The position numbers and the translations under genes were made by a program. From assembly GCF_009846885.1 (NCBI RefSeq), contig NZ_WUWM01000013.1, positions 118,923 through 182,922 on the forward strand: 64,000 nt of DNA, written 5' to 3'. The notes under the pieces were generated by a model. The model ran no database searches. It was not told the origin of the DNA and saw only the letters and a list, made by a program, of their open reading frames with translations. This document shows, piece after piece, positions 8,973-17,719 of this stretch; positions within the stretch are counted from its first letter, which is position 1, and every line of letters starts with the position of its first letter. Origin of the DNA: Paenibacillus puerhi. Lineage in GTDB: Bacteria; Bacillota; Bacilli; Paenibacillales; NBRC-103111.

Positions 8973-9216
8973 GGCGATGTCCGGAGGATCACTTGGGAGG
9001 CGGGTATTATTAGTTGTTATCGTACGGTGTGGGGAGAACCTGCGAATCTACAGACGTTTCCGGCCCAATTTCTGCTAACTCGAAGTGCAGCCTTGTCATA
9101 CATGTAGCTTTGCAGGAATTGAGCAGAAATAACTAATTTCTACGAAAAAACCGGTATGTTAGCAGGAATATACTCATAACAATCAGAGACTTAGCGAAAA
9201 AGCGAGCGTAGAGCAG
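8973..9216. other. Non-coding gap with a spaced inverted repeat
   Basis: I see no convincing gene here. ATTTCTGCT (9068-9076) and AGCAGAAAT (9122-9130) are perfect 9-bp inverted arms 45 bp apart, reminiscent of the hairpin-forming intergenic repeats of bacilli, but only one copy is visible in the window. Confidence 0.35.
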
Positions 9217-9240
9217 GGTGGGCCTAGCGCCCGCCTTTTT
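9217..9240 (+). terminator. Rho-independent terminator after sigma/anti-sigma operon
   Basis: GGTGGGC (9217-9223), a 5-nt loop, and GCCCGCC (9229-9235) form a seven-pair stem with one G-U pair, followed by TTTTT. Confidence 0.75.
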
Positions 9241-9318
9241 GGCATGGGTCTAGGAAAAACTACGCGGAGAAAAGCTTGCGCTTCCGTCCGAGAATGCGAC
9301 AGCCCCGATTGCCGGGAC

Positions 9319-9372
9319 AAGCAGACAAAGCAGGGCAGCCGCACGGATAGGCAAAGCAGACAAAGCAGGGCA
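9319..9372. repeat. 19-bp direct repeat, two copies 35 bp apart
   Basis: AAGCAGACAAAGCAGGGCA occurs exactly at 9319-9337 and 9354-9372 in a non-coding gap upstream of the glycan cluster. No convincing frame covers it. It could be a binding-site pair or a slippage duplication. Confidence 0.7.
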
Positions 9373-9578
9373 AGCGGGCCGCAAGCCAGCCACATGCCAT
9401 AGAGCTTGAATCTGACTATCCCCGTCCTTTCCTCTTTCCGGGTTATAAGCCACATCTAGCTGCATACTCTCGTGACATTCTACTATTTGTCCTCAGTACC
9501 TACATTCAACTAGGACAAAAGCTTCCGAAGAGGCGTACAATGCAACGTATCCATAAATCTTCGGAGGTGAAATCATAC

Positions 9579-10844
9579 ATGCCATTTTATGGAATTGGCG
9601 TGATCGGACTAGGATATGTAGGACTCCCTCTTGCGCGTTTGTTTGTTCAAAAAGGGCAAGAGGTCCATGGGATTGATGTGGATGAGCGAAAAATAGCTCG
9701 GCTGCACAAAGGGGAATCTTATTTATCCGATTTTACGGATGAAGAAGTGAGTCAGCTTTTTAAGACCGGTCATTTCCACGTCGGCACTTCCTACGAGGCT
9801 GTTCGTGAAGTAGATGTCATCATTATCTGCGTGCCTACACCGCTCGACGAGCATGGCGGTCCAGACCTGCAATACATCCGGGGTGCGATGCAAGGCATCC
9901 TTCCCTATCTGCATAAGGATCAGCTACTTGTTCTGGAAAGCTCCACCTTTCCGGGTACTTGCGATGAGCTGCTGAAGCCCATGCTGGAGTCGGCAGGATT
10001 TGAAGTAGGGCGCGATGTTTTCTTGGCCTATTCGCCCGAAAGAATAGATCCGGGTACGAAGTGGCAGCTTGAGGACATCCCCAAGGTGGTTGGCGGATAC
10101 TCAGCCGCGTGTACGGCCTATGCCAAGCAAGTCTACGAATCGGCATTCCATCAGATCGTTGTCGTCTCATCGCTTAGGGCGGCCGAAATGACAAAATTGC
10201 TGGAGAACAGTCAGCGATTCGTTAATATTTCACTTATGAATAGTCTGCTGAAACTAGCTCACCGGATGGATATTAGCCTGTGGGAGGTGATCGACGCCGC
10301 CAGCACCAAGCCATTTGGGTTTACACCCTACTATCCCGGGGCGGGAATCGGCGGTCACTGCATACCGGTCGATCCGCTCTATTTGCTATGGAAGGCCAAG
10401 GAGCAGCAGCTGAGCTTGCCCTTCATCGAACTTAGCAGCCAGGTAAATAACGAAATGCCCGCGTATATCGCCGAGCGAGTAGAACAGAGCATCCATCCCA
10501 AATCATTGGGCGGGAGTCGCATTCTGCTTATAGGCGTAACCTATAAAAAGGATGTAAACGATGTCCGCGAATCCCCGGCATTGAAAATCATTTCCCTGCT
10601 GCAGCAAAAGGGAGCCGACGTTTCTTTCTTCGATCCGTATGTCGATAAGCTAGTCATCGATGGCCGCACGATTCACGGAACGGCGCTTACTGAATCGAAT
10701 GTGAAGCTTGCTGACTGCACGCTCATTCTAACGGATCATACAGGCCTTCCCTATGAATGGGTGACGGACCACTCAACCCTAGTGTTCGATACGAGAAACG
10801 CAACTTCGGCGTGGGCTGACCGCGGGAACATCATTTATCTTTAG
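9579..10844 (+). CDS. Nucleotide-sugar (UDP-N-acetylglucosamine-type) 6-dehydrogenase, WbpA-like
   Basis: This is a UDP-glucose/GDP-mannose dehydrogenase-family enzyme of 421 residues. The NAD-binding GLGYVG lies near residue 10, ESSTFPGT and the central domain follow, and the catalytic cysteine sits in GGHCIPVDP (Cys261). It oxidises C6 of a UDP-sugar to a uronic acid in the cytoplasm. The ATG at 9579 has GGAGGTGA 8 nt upstream; an in-frame ATG at 9540 lacks a comparable site. It heads the glycan cluster and is followed by WbpE- and WbpB-like genes. That set is the core of the pathway to UDP-2-acetamido-3-amino-glucuronic acid, so UDP-GlcNAc is the likely substrate. Confidence 0.9.
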   Translation: MPFYGIGVIGLGYVGLPLARLFVQKGQEVHGIDVDERKIARLHKGESYLSDFTDEEVSQLFKTGHFHVGTSYEAVREVDVIIICVPTPLDEHGGPDLQYIRGAMQGILPYLHKDQLLVLESSTFPGTCDELLKPMLESAGFEVGRDVFLAYSPERIDPGTKWQLEDIPKVVGGYSAACTAYAKQVYESAFHQIVVVSSLRAAEMTKLLENSQRFVNISLMNSLLKLAHRMDISLWEVIDAASTKPFGFTPYYPGAGIGGHCIPVDPLYLLWKAKEQQLSLPFIELSSQVNNEMPAYIAERVEQSIHPKSLGGSRILLIGVTYKKDVNDVRESPALKIISLLQQKGADVSFFDPYVDKLVIDGRTIHGTALTESNVKLADCTLILTDHTGLPYEWVTDHSTLVFDTRNATSAWADRGNIIYL

Positions 10845-10860
10845 GAGGATGTGAACGGAT

Positions 10861-11967
10861 ATGTTGGTGCTTTCTGATTTGGCCCGGCAATTTCAATCCA
10901 TGAAAGATGAGCTGCTCCGCAAATTCGGGTCATTCATCGAAAGCGGAGCTTATATTATGGGGGAGCATGTGGCTTTGCTTGAGAAAAGCTTCGCCGAAAG
11001 GATCGGAGCTTCCTACGCGATTGGGGTAGGGAACGGCACGGACGCCCTGATTCTTGCCCTTGACGCATGCGGAATAGGCGAAGGGGATGAAGTCATTACA
11101 ACCCCTTATACGTTTTTCGCTACAGCCGAGGCGATCTCCCGCAGAGGGGCCATACCGGTATTTGCGGATGTCGATCCGCTCACCTATAACCTCGACCCGG
11201 CGCATATCGAAGCATTAATCACCCCACGCACTAAAGCGATCATGCCCGTACACCTATTCGGTCAGCCGGCCGATATGGACAGCATTAACGCGTTGGCAAA
11301 GCAATATGGACTGCTAGTTATCGAAGATGCTTGTCAAGCCTTTGGCGCCCAGTACAAAGGAAGACAGGCCGGCAGCCTCGGGACCGTGGCCTGCTTCTCC
11401 TTTTTCCCAACCAAAAACTTAGGCACGATGGGAGATGGCGGGATCGTCGTTACCTCCGATCCGGAGCTAGCAGCCAAGGTGCGCCAGCTCCGCCACCACG
11501 GAAGCCCGCGGAAATATTATCACGATACCATCGGGTATAATTCCCGTCTGGATGAGCTGCATGCGCTGATTCTGCTCTCAGCCATGGATCGTATCGAGCA
11601 GTGGAATGAGCAGCGCCGGAGCTTGGCAAGCCGGTATTGTCAGCAGCTAGACGGGCTTCCCTATCTGCAGTTGCCCTATGAGCCGGAAGCGGCTCGCAGC
11701 GTCTACCATCTCTTCTGTATCGGATCGGAAGAGAGGGAGCCGATCACGGCGATGCTTCGGGCTGCCGGGGTGCAAACAGGGGTCTACTACCCGTGTCCTC
11801 TTCATTTGCAAAAAGCGTATAAGCATCTGGGCTACCAAACAGGAGATTTACCTGTCGCCGAGCAGCTTTCCACTCGATTATTCGCGATTCCTATGCATCC
11901 CTTCCTAACGACAGCCGAACAGGATTATATTATCTCCGTCCTGCAAGCCTACAGGAGCTTGAACTAA
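10861..11967 (+). CDS. DegT/DnrJ/EryC1-family sugar aminotransferase, WbpE-like
   Basis: The 368-residue PLP enzyme has GNGTDALILAL at the cofactor phosphate site, IEDACQAFGA, and the PLP lysine Lys185 in FFPTKNLG. Members transaminate keto-sugars. Between a 6-dehydrogenase and a Gfo/Idh/MocA dehydrogenase, the likely reaction is glutamate-dependent amination of UDP-3-keto-GlcNAcA to the 3-amino sugar, as WbpE does. AGGAGG lies 12 nt before the ATG. It abuts the next gene with no gap, so the three are one operon. The aminotransferase family is certain; the exact keto-sugar is inferred from neighbours. Confidence 0.9.
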   Translation: MLVLSDLARQFQSMKDELLRKFGSFIESGAYIMGEHVALLEKSFAERIGASYAIGVGNGTDALILALDACGIGEGDEVITTPYTFFATAEAISRRGAIPVFADVDPLTYNLDPAHIEALITPRTKAIMPVHLFGQPADMDSINALAKQYGLLVIEDACQAFGAQYKGRQAGSLGTVACFSFFPTKNLGTMGDGGIVVTSDPELAAKVRQLRHHGSPRKYYHDTIGYNSRLDELHALILLSAMDRIEQWNEQRRSLASRYCQQLDGLPYLQLPYEPEAARSVYHLFCIGSEEREPITAMLRAAGVQTGVYYPCPLHLQKAYKHLGYQTGDLPVAEQLSTRLFAIPMHPFLTTAEQDYIISVLQAYRSLN

Positions 11968-13038
11968 ATGAGCGCCCTATCGGTTGCCCTGATCGGTTGC
12001 GGCTCGATCGCAAGGAAGCATGTGGCTTCCATCGCGGCTTGTCCTGGAGCCAGGCTATATGCCGTATGCGATGTGAGTCAGGAACGAATGGAAAGCATGG
12101 CGACGTTATGGCAGGCGGAGAGTGGGGAGAAAAATAACATCGTCCTGTTCGCGGACTACAGGAAGCTGCTCGCCGATCCGGCGATTGACATTGTCGTTGT
12201 CGCCACGATATCGAGCTTGCATGCAGAAATCGCAAAGGAAGCGCTGAAGGCCGATAAGCATGTTGTTTTGGAGAAGCCGGTCGCCCTGTCGCTAAAGGAT
12301 GTAGACGAGATGATCCGGCTGGCCGAGGAGCGGGGGCTGTTCGTGCAGGTATGCCATCAGCTTCGCTATCGTCCGCTGATGAAGAAGATCAAGGAGCTCG
12401 TAGCGGGAGGTGCTTTGGGGAATCTATCGATGGCTTCCGTAACCTTACGGATCTATCGGCCTCCCGGCTACTATCAAACCGCTCCCTGGAGGGGGACGTG
12501 GGAGTACGATGGGGGCATGCTGCTCAATCAAGGCATTCATGCCATCGACCTGCTGCTCTGGTGCCTTGGCGAGCCGAGCCGGATCTATGGGGAATTATAC
12601 AGCCAGGCTGGCGGCAAGGAGACCGAGGATATAGCTCTGGGTCTTCTATCGTTCCCAAGCGGCGCCAAGGGGATGATCGAGGCCAATTCCGTTACACTGC
12701 CCGAAAATCTGGAGCAATCCTTGTTTCTGCTCGGAGATCAGGGGGTCATCAGCATAGGGGGCCCCAAGCTGGACCGCATCGATCGCTGGCATATCGAGGG
12801 CCAGCCCGATACACGGGAAGCGGCTTTGCAGATCCTGCATCATCATGATGAGCATATCGAGATGTATCGTAGCCTGATCGAAGCCTGCCAAGGAAAGCCT
12901 CCCGGCAATTTAATAGATCTTCGGCAGGGCCGACGCACGCTTGAGCTTATTTTTGCCTTATACCTGTCCGCCTCCACAGGCCAGGTTCAGCCTCTTCCGC
13001 TCGCCGGCTTCTCCACGCTTCAGATGAAGCAAACCTAA
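11968..13038 (+). CDS. Gfo/Idh/MocA-family oxidoreductase, WbpB-like
   Basis: Its ATG directly follows the TAA of the aminotransferase gene. The N-terminal Rossmann fold has VALIGCGSIARKH, and the family signature EKPVALS marks the substrate-side lysine. The C-terminal alpha/beta domain contains WRGTWEYDGGMLLNQGIHAIDLL. The length of 356 residues is typical. In WbpB-type pathways this enzyme oxidises the C3 hydroxyl of UDP-GlcNAcA using NAD(+), feeding the aminotransferase. The gene is the last of the forward trio and converges on a minus-strand glycosyltransferase 33 bp away. Confidence 0.88.
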   Translation: MSALSVALIGCGSIARKHVASIAACPGARLYAVCDVSQERMESMATLWQAESGEKNNIVLFADYRKLLADPAIDIVVVATISSLHAEIAKEALKADKHVVLEKPVALSLKDVDEMIRLAEERGLFVQVCHQLRYRPLMKKIKELVAGGALGNLSMASVTLRIYRPPGYYQTAPWRGTWEYDGGMLLNQGIHAIDLLLWCLGEPSRIYGELYSQAGGKETEDIALGLLSFPSGAKGMIEANSVTLPENLEQSLFLLGDQGVISIGGPKLDRIDRWHIEGQPDTREAALQILHHHDEHIEMYRSLIEACQGKPPGNLIDLRQGRRTLELIFALYLSASTGQVQPLPLAGFSTLQMKQT

Positions 13039-13071
13039 ATGGGCTCACCCATCGTGAGTCCGCTGAGTTTA

Positions 13072-14697
13072 TTATCTTTTATATCGGAACACCAGGGTAG
13101 GGGGCTTAGCCAAACGAATTCCGATCCGTACGCCGTAGTTGTTTACTCGCCCCTTATGCCATTTTCGGATCAGCTTGGTACACGGCCAATAGGAGATCCG
13201 GCGGGATTTTCGAACGGAAAGCTTCCGTATTTTCCGGGAAAATACGAGGGGATGCCCGGAATGATCCGGCGACCAGTTCTGCTTGATTCGATGAATGGCA
13301 ACCGCCTTATTTTTATTCGTACGAACCGGGAGCTTGATAAAAGCGCTTGTTATCGTGACACGGGACGCCAGCTTGCCCACGTTAAACGAGAGATAGGTGG
13401 CCGAATTCTTGCCTGTCCCATTGCTTATAGAGTACCGATTAGGCCGAAGGGCTCCCGTTTTAATACGACGCGAGGACCTGCGGCTTACTTTGGTTCGAGT
13501 CGTTCGTCTTGACTTGGCCGATCGCTTAGGTGCTCTCCCTGGAATCGAAGGAACAGAATGCGGTTGTTTATTTTCGTTTCCGGCGGCAGGCTGCTGCTGT
13601 TGATTGGCGGGCGGTGCTGGTTCAGGAACAGGGGCTGCATGGCTAGGGGTGTAGGATTCCCCTGTAAAGGTATCGAAAACCTGATGTCCGCCATCCTGTT
13701 CTTTGCCTTGTAACGCTCCCTCCTTAGCATACTCCGCTTCTTGAAGGTAAGCCCAACGTAATTTTTCGGCAACGGCATTGATATGATGGTTGCTTTCAAC
13801 GAACCTTCGTCCGGCATTCCCCAGCTCTTGTCGTCGCTGGCTATCTCCAAGCAACGGGAGCAAAGTCCGGTACAGCGTGGCCGGATTGGCCGAGATGACT
13901 GGAAGCGCAGGATCGTTCTTAGGCTTTATATCCTCGCGAATATGAGAAATAACTGGTTTGCCCAACGCCATCGCCTCGATGGATACCGTTCCATAAGAGC
14001 CGTGGAGCAGTTGGTCGATCACGATGTCCGCTTCTTTTAACTTGGCTAATACGTCGGCCTGGCTAAGCTTCTCGAGTCGTTCATAGTGAAGGCTGTATCC
14101 GTTTTGCTGCAAAAGGCGGATCGCTTTCTCCACGAATTCGGTACCCTTGTTATCGTCTGCAGCTACATGGACAATGACCGGCCGAGTCGTGTTCGAAGCT
14201 TCTCGCGAGCCGGACAGCTTCGCTATGTCTTCCAGATTGACGGCATAGGGCAAAATATAAACCCTTTTGTGATACTTGGCGGCATAGTCGGCAGCTTCCG
14301 CATTTTTTACGAAGCAGGCAGGAAATAGGGCGGATAATTGCTGGAGATTGGCGGCGACCTGATCATCATTGTAGGATGCCAGGTGGGCGTAGAAATTGGA
14401 GCGGATCGCTTCTTTGCGTGTTCGAATGTCCGACGTGTCGTAGTGGATAAATCGGACGGCCGGATGGCGCTCCAGATACCCGGACAGCTCGGATAGATGC
14501 GACGCGATAAACGATGCATTGTGAACATGAAGAATATCGGCTTCCTGGAATTCCTGAATGGACTGCTGACCCAAGCGGCATATCTCGACCTGTACATCGC
14601 GTAAGCTTGTCGTGAGTAATTCGGCTTGTTCGTTTCCGGCCTCATAGGCACTCAAGATTTTCAAGCGGTTCATCCTCCCCATAATCGAATTCATCAT
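13072..14697 (-). CDS. Glycosyltransferase (GT4-like) fused to a basic linker and C-terminal DNRLRE-like domain
   Basis: Residues 1-340 look like a GT-B glycosyltransferase: HVHNASFIASHL near the N-terminus, VIVHVAADDNKGTEFVEKAI at the domain boundary, and GSYGTVSIEAMALGKPVI, the nucleotide-sugar loop. A Pro/Gln-rich stretch and a strongly basic linker (SAKSRRTTRTKVSRRSSRR) follow. The last about 110 residues (TYLSFNVGKL, ITSAFIKLPV, WHKGRVNNYGVRI) follow the pattern of DNRLRE domains, normally found on secreted wall-associated proteins. It is transcribed against the rest of the glycan cluster. ATG-ATG at 14697 is the longest start; an internal ATG after GGGAGG is too close to its site. Confidence 0.75.
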   Translation of the reverse strand: MMNSIMGRMNRLKILSAYEAGNEQAELLTTSLRDVQVEICRLGQQSIQEFQEADILHVHNASFIASHLSELSGYLERHPAVRFIHYDTSDIRTRKEAIRSNFYAHLASYNDDQVAANLQQLSALFPACFVKNAEAADYAAKYHKRVYILPYAVNLEDIAKLSGSREASNTTRPVIVHVAADDNKGTEFVEKAIRLLQQNGYSLHYERLEKLSQADVLAKLKEADIVIDQLLHGSYGTVSIEAMALGKPVISHIREDIKPKNDPALPVISANPATLYRTLLPLLGDSQRRQELGNAGRRFVESNHHINAVAEKLRWAYLQEAEYAKEGALQGKEQDGGHQVFDTFTGESYTPSHAAPVPEPAPPANQQQQPAAGNENKQPHSVPSIPGRAPKRSAKSRRTTRTKVSRRSSRRIKTGALRPNRYSISNGTGKNSATYLSFNVGKLASRVTITSAFIKLPVRTNKNKAVAIHRIKQNWSPDHSGHPLVFSRKIRKLSVRKSRRISYWPCTKLIRKWHKGRVNNYGVRIGIRLAKPPTLVFRYKR

Positions 14698-14816
14698 TCA
14701 TCTTATGACATTTCCGAAGCATTGAACATTCAGCTTCAGCCTATTTGTGATCTGGGTTAGCGTACTTACAGCTCGTGCACCCAGCGCATAATATAAGAAC
14801 GAAGGGACTGATAACT

Positions 14817-15761
14817 ATGAAATTTGGGCATGTATTGATAACAGGGGGGGCCGGCTTTGTCGGTTCTCAGCTGTTAAAACGGATGGAGCCCCTGGCCGAG
14901 CACATCCATGTGATCGACGATCTCTCGGCTGGAGATCCGAATGCCGTCCTCCGTTCCGACAAGGTAACGTTCTACAAAGGAAGTTATTTCGACGAAAAGC
15001 TACTGGATCAAGTCTTACCGCAAGTCGAGTGGATTTTCCACCTCGCATGCAGGAGCTTAAGCATGTCCATACTCGATATGAAGGAGGATCTGAACACCAA
15101 TCTGTACGGAGCCTATGTTTTGCTTGAAAAAACAAAGGCATTATGTCCTTCGCTTCAGCGAATCGTCTATACCTCGACGGCATCTGTGTATGGAAACGCG
15201 CCTGTTAGACCGACACCCGAATCCTTTTATGACATCAGCACTCCGTACTCGGCAAGTAAATTTGCGGCTGAGCATTATTTTCACATGTTTTATCAGATGT
15301 ACGAACTGCCTGTTACCTTGGTAAGGCTGTCCAACGTATACGGCCCGGGGCAGGTTGTGTCGAATCCGTACTGCGGCGTTGTCGCCAAATTTTTCGATCA
15401 TCTGCAGAAGGAGGCTCCGTTCTCCATCTACGGCGATGGGCGGCAGACAAGAGATTTTACATTCATCGAGGATGCGCTCGATGCGATCCTGGCAGCTGCG
15501 GTATCTCCGAAGAGCCTAGGCCAGCTCTACAATATCGGCACCGGCATAGAAACCAATATTCGCGAGCTTGCACAGCATATTGCCGCTACTGCGGGATTCA
15601 CTGACTATCCGGCCGAGTACTTGCCCAAGCGTCCGATCGATCATATCGCCGGGCGGTCGGTGGATATCACCCATATCCGGCAAGCGTTGGGATGGAGTCC
15701 GAAGCATACGCTTCAACAGGGCTTAGTCAAAACTTATGCCTGGTTGAATCAAGGTCACTAA
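14817..15761 (+). CDS. NAD-dependent epimerase/dehydratase (extended SDR)
   Basis: The 314-residue enzyme carries GGAGFVG at the N-terminal NAD site, YTSTASVYG for the catalytic serine/threonine strand, and YSASK for the catalytic Tyr-Lys pair. RLSNVYGPGQ and DFTFIEDALDA are typical of UDP-sugar 4-epimerases and dehydratases. It acts on a nucleotide sugar for the glycan made by this cluster. The ATG at 14817 follows AAGGGA at 9 nt; an upstream in-frame GTG lacks a site. It starts a second operon, divergent from the DNRLRE glycosyltransferase. The exact epimerisation cannot be assigned. Confidence 0.9.
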   Translation: MKFGHVLITGGAGFVGSQLLKRMEPLAEHIHVIDDLSAGDPNAVLRSDKVTFYKGSYFDEKLLDQVLPQVEWIFHLACRSLSMSILDMKEDLNTNLYGAYVLLEKTKALCPSLQRIVYTSTASVYGNAPVRPTPESFYDISTPYSASKFAAEHYFHMFYQMYELPVTLVRLSNVYGPGQVVSNPYCGVVAKFFDHLQKEAPFSIYGDGRQTRDFTFIEDALDAILAAAVSPKSLGQLYNIGTGIETNIRELAQHIAATAGFTDYPAEYLPKRPIDHIAGRSVDITHIRQALGWSPKHTLQQGLVKTYAWLNQGH

Positions 15762-15782
15762 GTGGAGGGGGAATAGAACGCT

Positions 15783-16757
15783 ATGAGGATACTTGCCCTC
15801 ATGCACTCTGAGCATCATAGGATGAACGTTGGCTGGGCCTTGGAGGAAATAGGCCATGAAGTGTACCATTTGAACGAATTGGATGAGAGGCTGGTCGATG
15901 AGGCCGTACGTCATTTTAAACCGGATATGACGTTTGGGATGGGCTGGGACCTGCTTCAGAATCAAACTGAGCTATTGCCGAGATTGCTTAGGAAATACAA
16001 TCTGTTTCACTTGTATTTTGCCGAAGAGGATTGGCTTCATTATGATTGGTGGTCCAAATTTTATGTGACGACAATTCCTACCCATTTTGTGCTTTCGCGA
16101 AGCAAGCGCTGCGTTCCTAATTATACGCAGATGGGCATCCAAGCCGATTTTTTCGATGTAGCGAGCAATCCTTCCTTCCATAGACCGCTTGAGCCGGACC
16201 CTCAGTATCAATGCGAGGTATCGGTCGTAGTAAACGGTCAGTTTCTACATGATATTTATCGCCGAAAAAGTCTTGCGGATCTCGTATATCCGCTCTTTAA
16301 CGCTCCCTTCGACACGCGCATTCGAGGGAACGACTGGGAGACGGAGCTGCCAAGGCATATCGGCATAGAAGCCAATCCGGCTATGCTTTACGGAAATCTA
16401 CCGTATTATGAGACGCCCAAGGTGCATAATTCCTCCAAAATCAATATCAGCGTTCAAACTGTAGAGGATCAGCTGAGCAGCCGCACCTATGATATATTGG
16501 CATCCGGGGGATTCCTGCTTACCTCGGATACGCCCGGAGTTCGAGAAATTCTGAAGCCGGGTATAAACTGCGAGGTATCCAACTCCCCTGAGGAGACGAT
16601 TGAAAAAATTCATTATTATTTGCTGCACGAGGATCAACGGAAAGCTATCGCTCGGAAAGGTCAGGAATTCGCAAGTACGGAAGGCTCTTACCAGACGAGA
16701 TTTGCGAGAATCTGGCCCCGGATCGAACAAGAAGTGAATCGCTATTATGGCCGATAA
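15783..16757 (+). CDS. CgeB-like glycosyltransferase
   Basis: The 324-residue protein resembles the spore-maturation CgeB/DUF3880 glycosyltransferases. The N-terminal half begins MRILALMHSEHHR with LEEIGHEVYHLNE. The C-terminal nucleotide-sugar domain has KVHNSSKINISVQ and SSRTYDILASGGFLLTSD followed by GVREILKPG. In Bacillus, CgeB-type enzymes decorate the outermost spore layer; elsewhere they build surface glycans. It sits 22 bp after the epimerase gene and overlaps the ATP-grasp gene by 11 bp, so these are tightly coupled. The family is fairly sure; acceptor and donor are unknown. Confidence 0.8.
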   Translation: MRILALMHSEHHRMNVGWALEEIGHEVYHLNELDERLVDEAVRHFKPDMTFGMGWDLLQNQTELLPRLLRKYNLFHLYFAEEDWLHYDWWSKFYVTTIPTHFVLSRSKRCVPNYTQMGIQADFFDVASNPSFHRPLEPDPQYQCEVSVVVNGQFLHDIYRRKSLADLVYPLFNAPFDTRIRGNDWETELPRHIGIEANPAMLYGNLPYYETPKVHNSSKINISVQTVEDQLSSRTYDILASGGFLLTSDTPGVREILKPGINCEVSNSPEETIEKIHYYLLHEDQRKAIARKGQEFASTEGSYQTRFARIWPRIEQEVNRYYGR

Positions 16758-17718
16758 CCAAGTGATTCCTATCCTGATCACCTCCGCAGGCGGGATATCC
16801 GGGACGTTCCTGCTCCGGCATCTATCGCGCCATCCTATTGAAAATTATGAATACCGGCTAATTGCCGTCGACAGTAATGAAAATTCCATAGCCAGATATA
16901 TAAGTTCAGTATTTTACCGCGTCCCGATGTGCGATGATCCCGGCTATGAGCAAGCCATCACGGAGATCCTCGAAAAGGAAGGCGTAAAGATCATCCTTCC
17001 GGTGACGTCCTATGATATCCCTTTTTATGCCGCTCGCCGGGATCAATTGAACCGGCAAGGGAGCAAGCTTCTCGTCTGCGATCTCAACACGCACGAGATG
17101 CTTCATCATAAAAGAAAAATGTATGCCTGTATGGAGCAGCTGGGAATACCGGTTCCCCTGGTGTATAAGCATGGGGAAACGCTTCGCTATCCTGCGATGA
17201 TGAAGTCTTCGGAGAGCAGCGGGAGCAAGGGCGTATTCAAGCTGGAGAACGACAATGACTATCGTTACTGGTCGTCGAAGCTGAATGATTATGTCGTCAC
17301 GGACTTTATACAAGGAACGGAATATACCGTAGATTGTTTATTCGATGCATCCGGACGACTCATTGCTTTTAATAATCGGGACAGGAGAAAGACGGAGGGA
17401 GGAGGCGCAACCGTCACTAGGCGTATAGACGCTTCTGAGCCTTTGCTGGGCATTCTGCATAAACTCGAAACTCATCTCACTCTTGTTGGTCCTGTTAATT
17501 TCCAGTATATGGTCAATGGGTCCGGCGATCTGTTTATCACCGACTTCAACACCCGGTTTGCCTCGGGAGGGTTGCCGCTAACGATCGCCTCCGGCCTCGA
17601 TATCCCCAATCTCATCATCCGTATGCTGTTGGGTCAGGAAGTTCAAGTGCAGCGTTGTACGAAGGAAGGGCTAACAATGTACCGCTATTATGATGAGTTC
17701 TTTGTCGAGGAAGTTTGA
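16747..17718 (+). CDS. ATP-grasp domain protein (carbamoyl-phosphate-synthase-like ligase)
   Basis: The 323-residue enzyme begins with a pre-ATP-grasp Rossmann-like domain (LITSAGGISGTFLL). The central ATP-binding core has YPAMMKSSESSGSKGVF and VVTDFIQGTEYTVDCLF. The metal-binding end is VNFQYMVNGSGDLFITDFNTRFASG. Such enzymes activate a carboxylate with ATP and join it to an amine or thiol. Here it overlaps the CgeB-like gene and precedes a HAD hydrolase. It may link an amino acid to the 3-amino-uronic sugar made by the WbpA/B/E-like enzymes or amidate the uronate; that is inference from context. No substrate can be read from sequence. Confidence 0.82.
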   Translation: MADNQVIPILITSAGGISGTFLLRHLSRHPIENYEYRLIAVDSNENSIARYISSVFYRVPMCDDPGYEQAITEILEKEGVKIILPVTSYDIPFYAARRDQLNRQGSKLLVCDLNTHEMLHHKRKMYACMEQLGIPVPLVYKHGETLRYPAMMKSSESSGSKGVFKLENDNDYRYWSSKLNDYVVTDFIQGTEYTVDCLFDASGRLIAFNNRDRRKTEGGGATVTRRIDASEPLLGILHKLETHLTLVGPVNFQYMVNGSGDLFITDFNTRFASGGLPLTIASGLDIPNLIIRMLLGQEVQVQRCTKEGLTMYRYYDEFFVEEV

Positions 17719-17719
17719 G

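Noticed and set aside
9319..9372. CRISPR-like repeat
   Set aside because: Only two copies with a 16-bp gap and no cas genes; not an array.
13039..13512. 157-codon frame on the plus strand after the WbpB-like gene
   Set aside because: It lies wholly antisense to the 3' part of the glycosyltransferase-DNRLRE gene, lacks a ribosome site and shows no recognisable domain.
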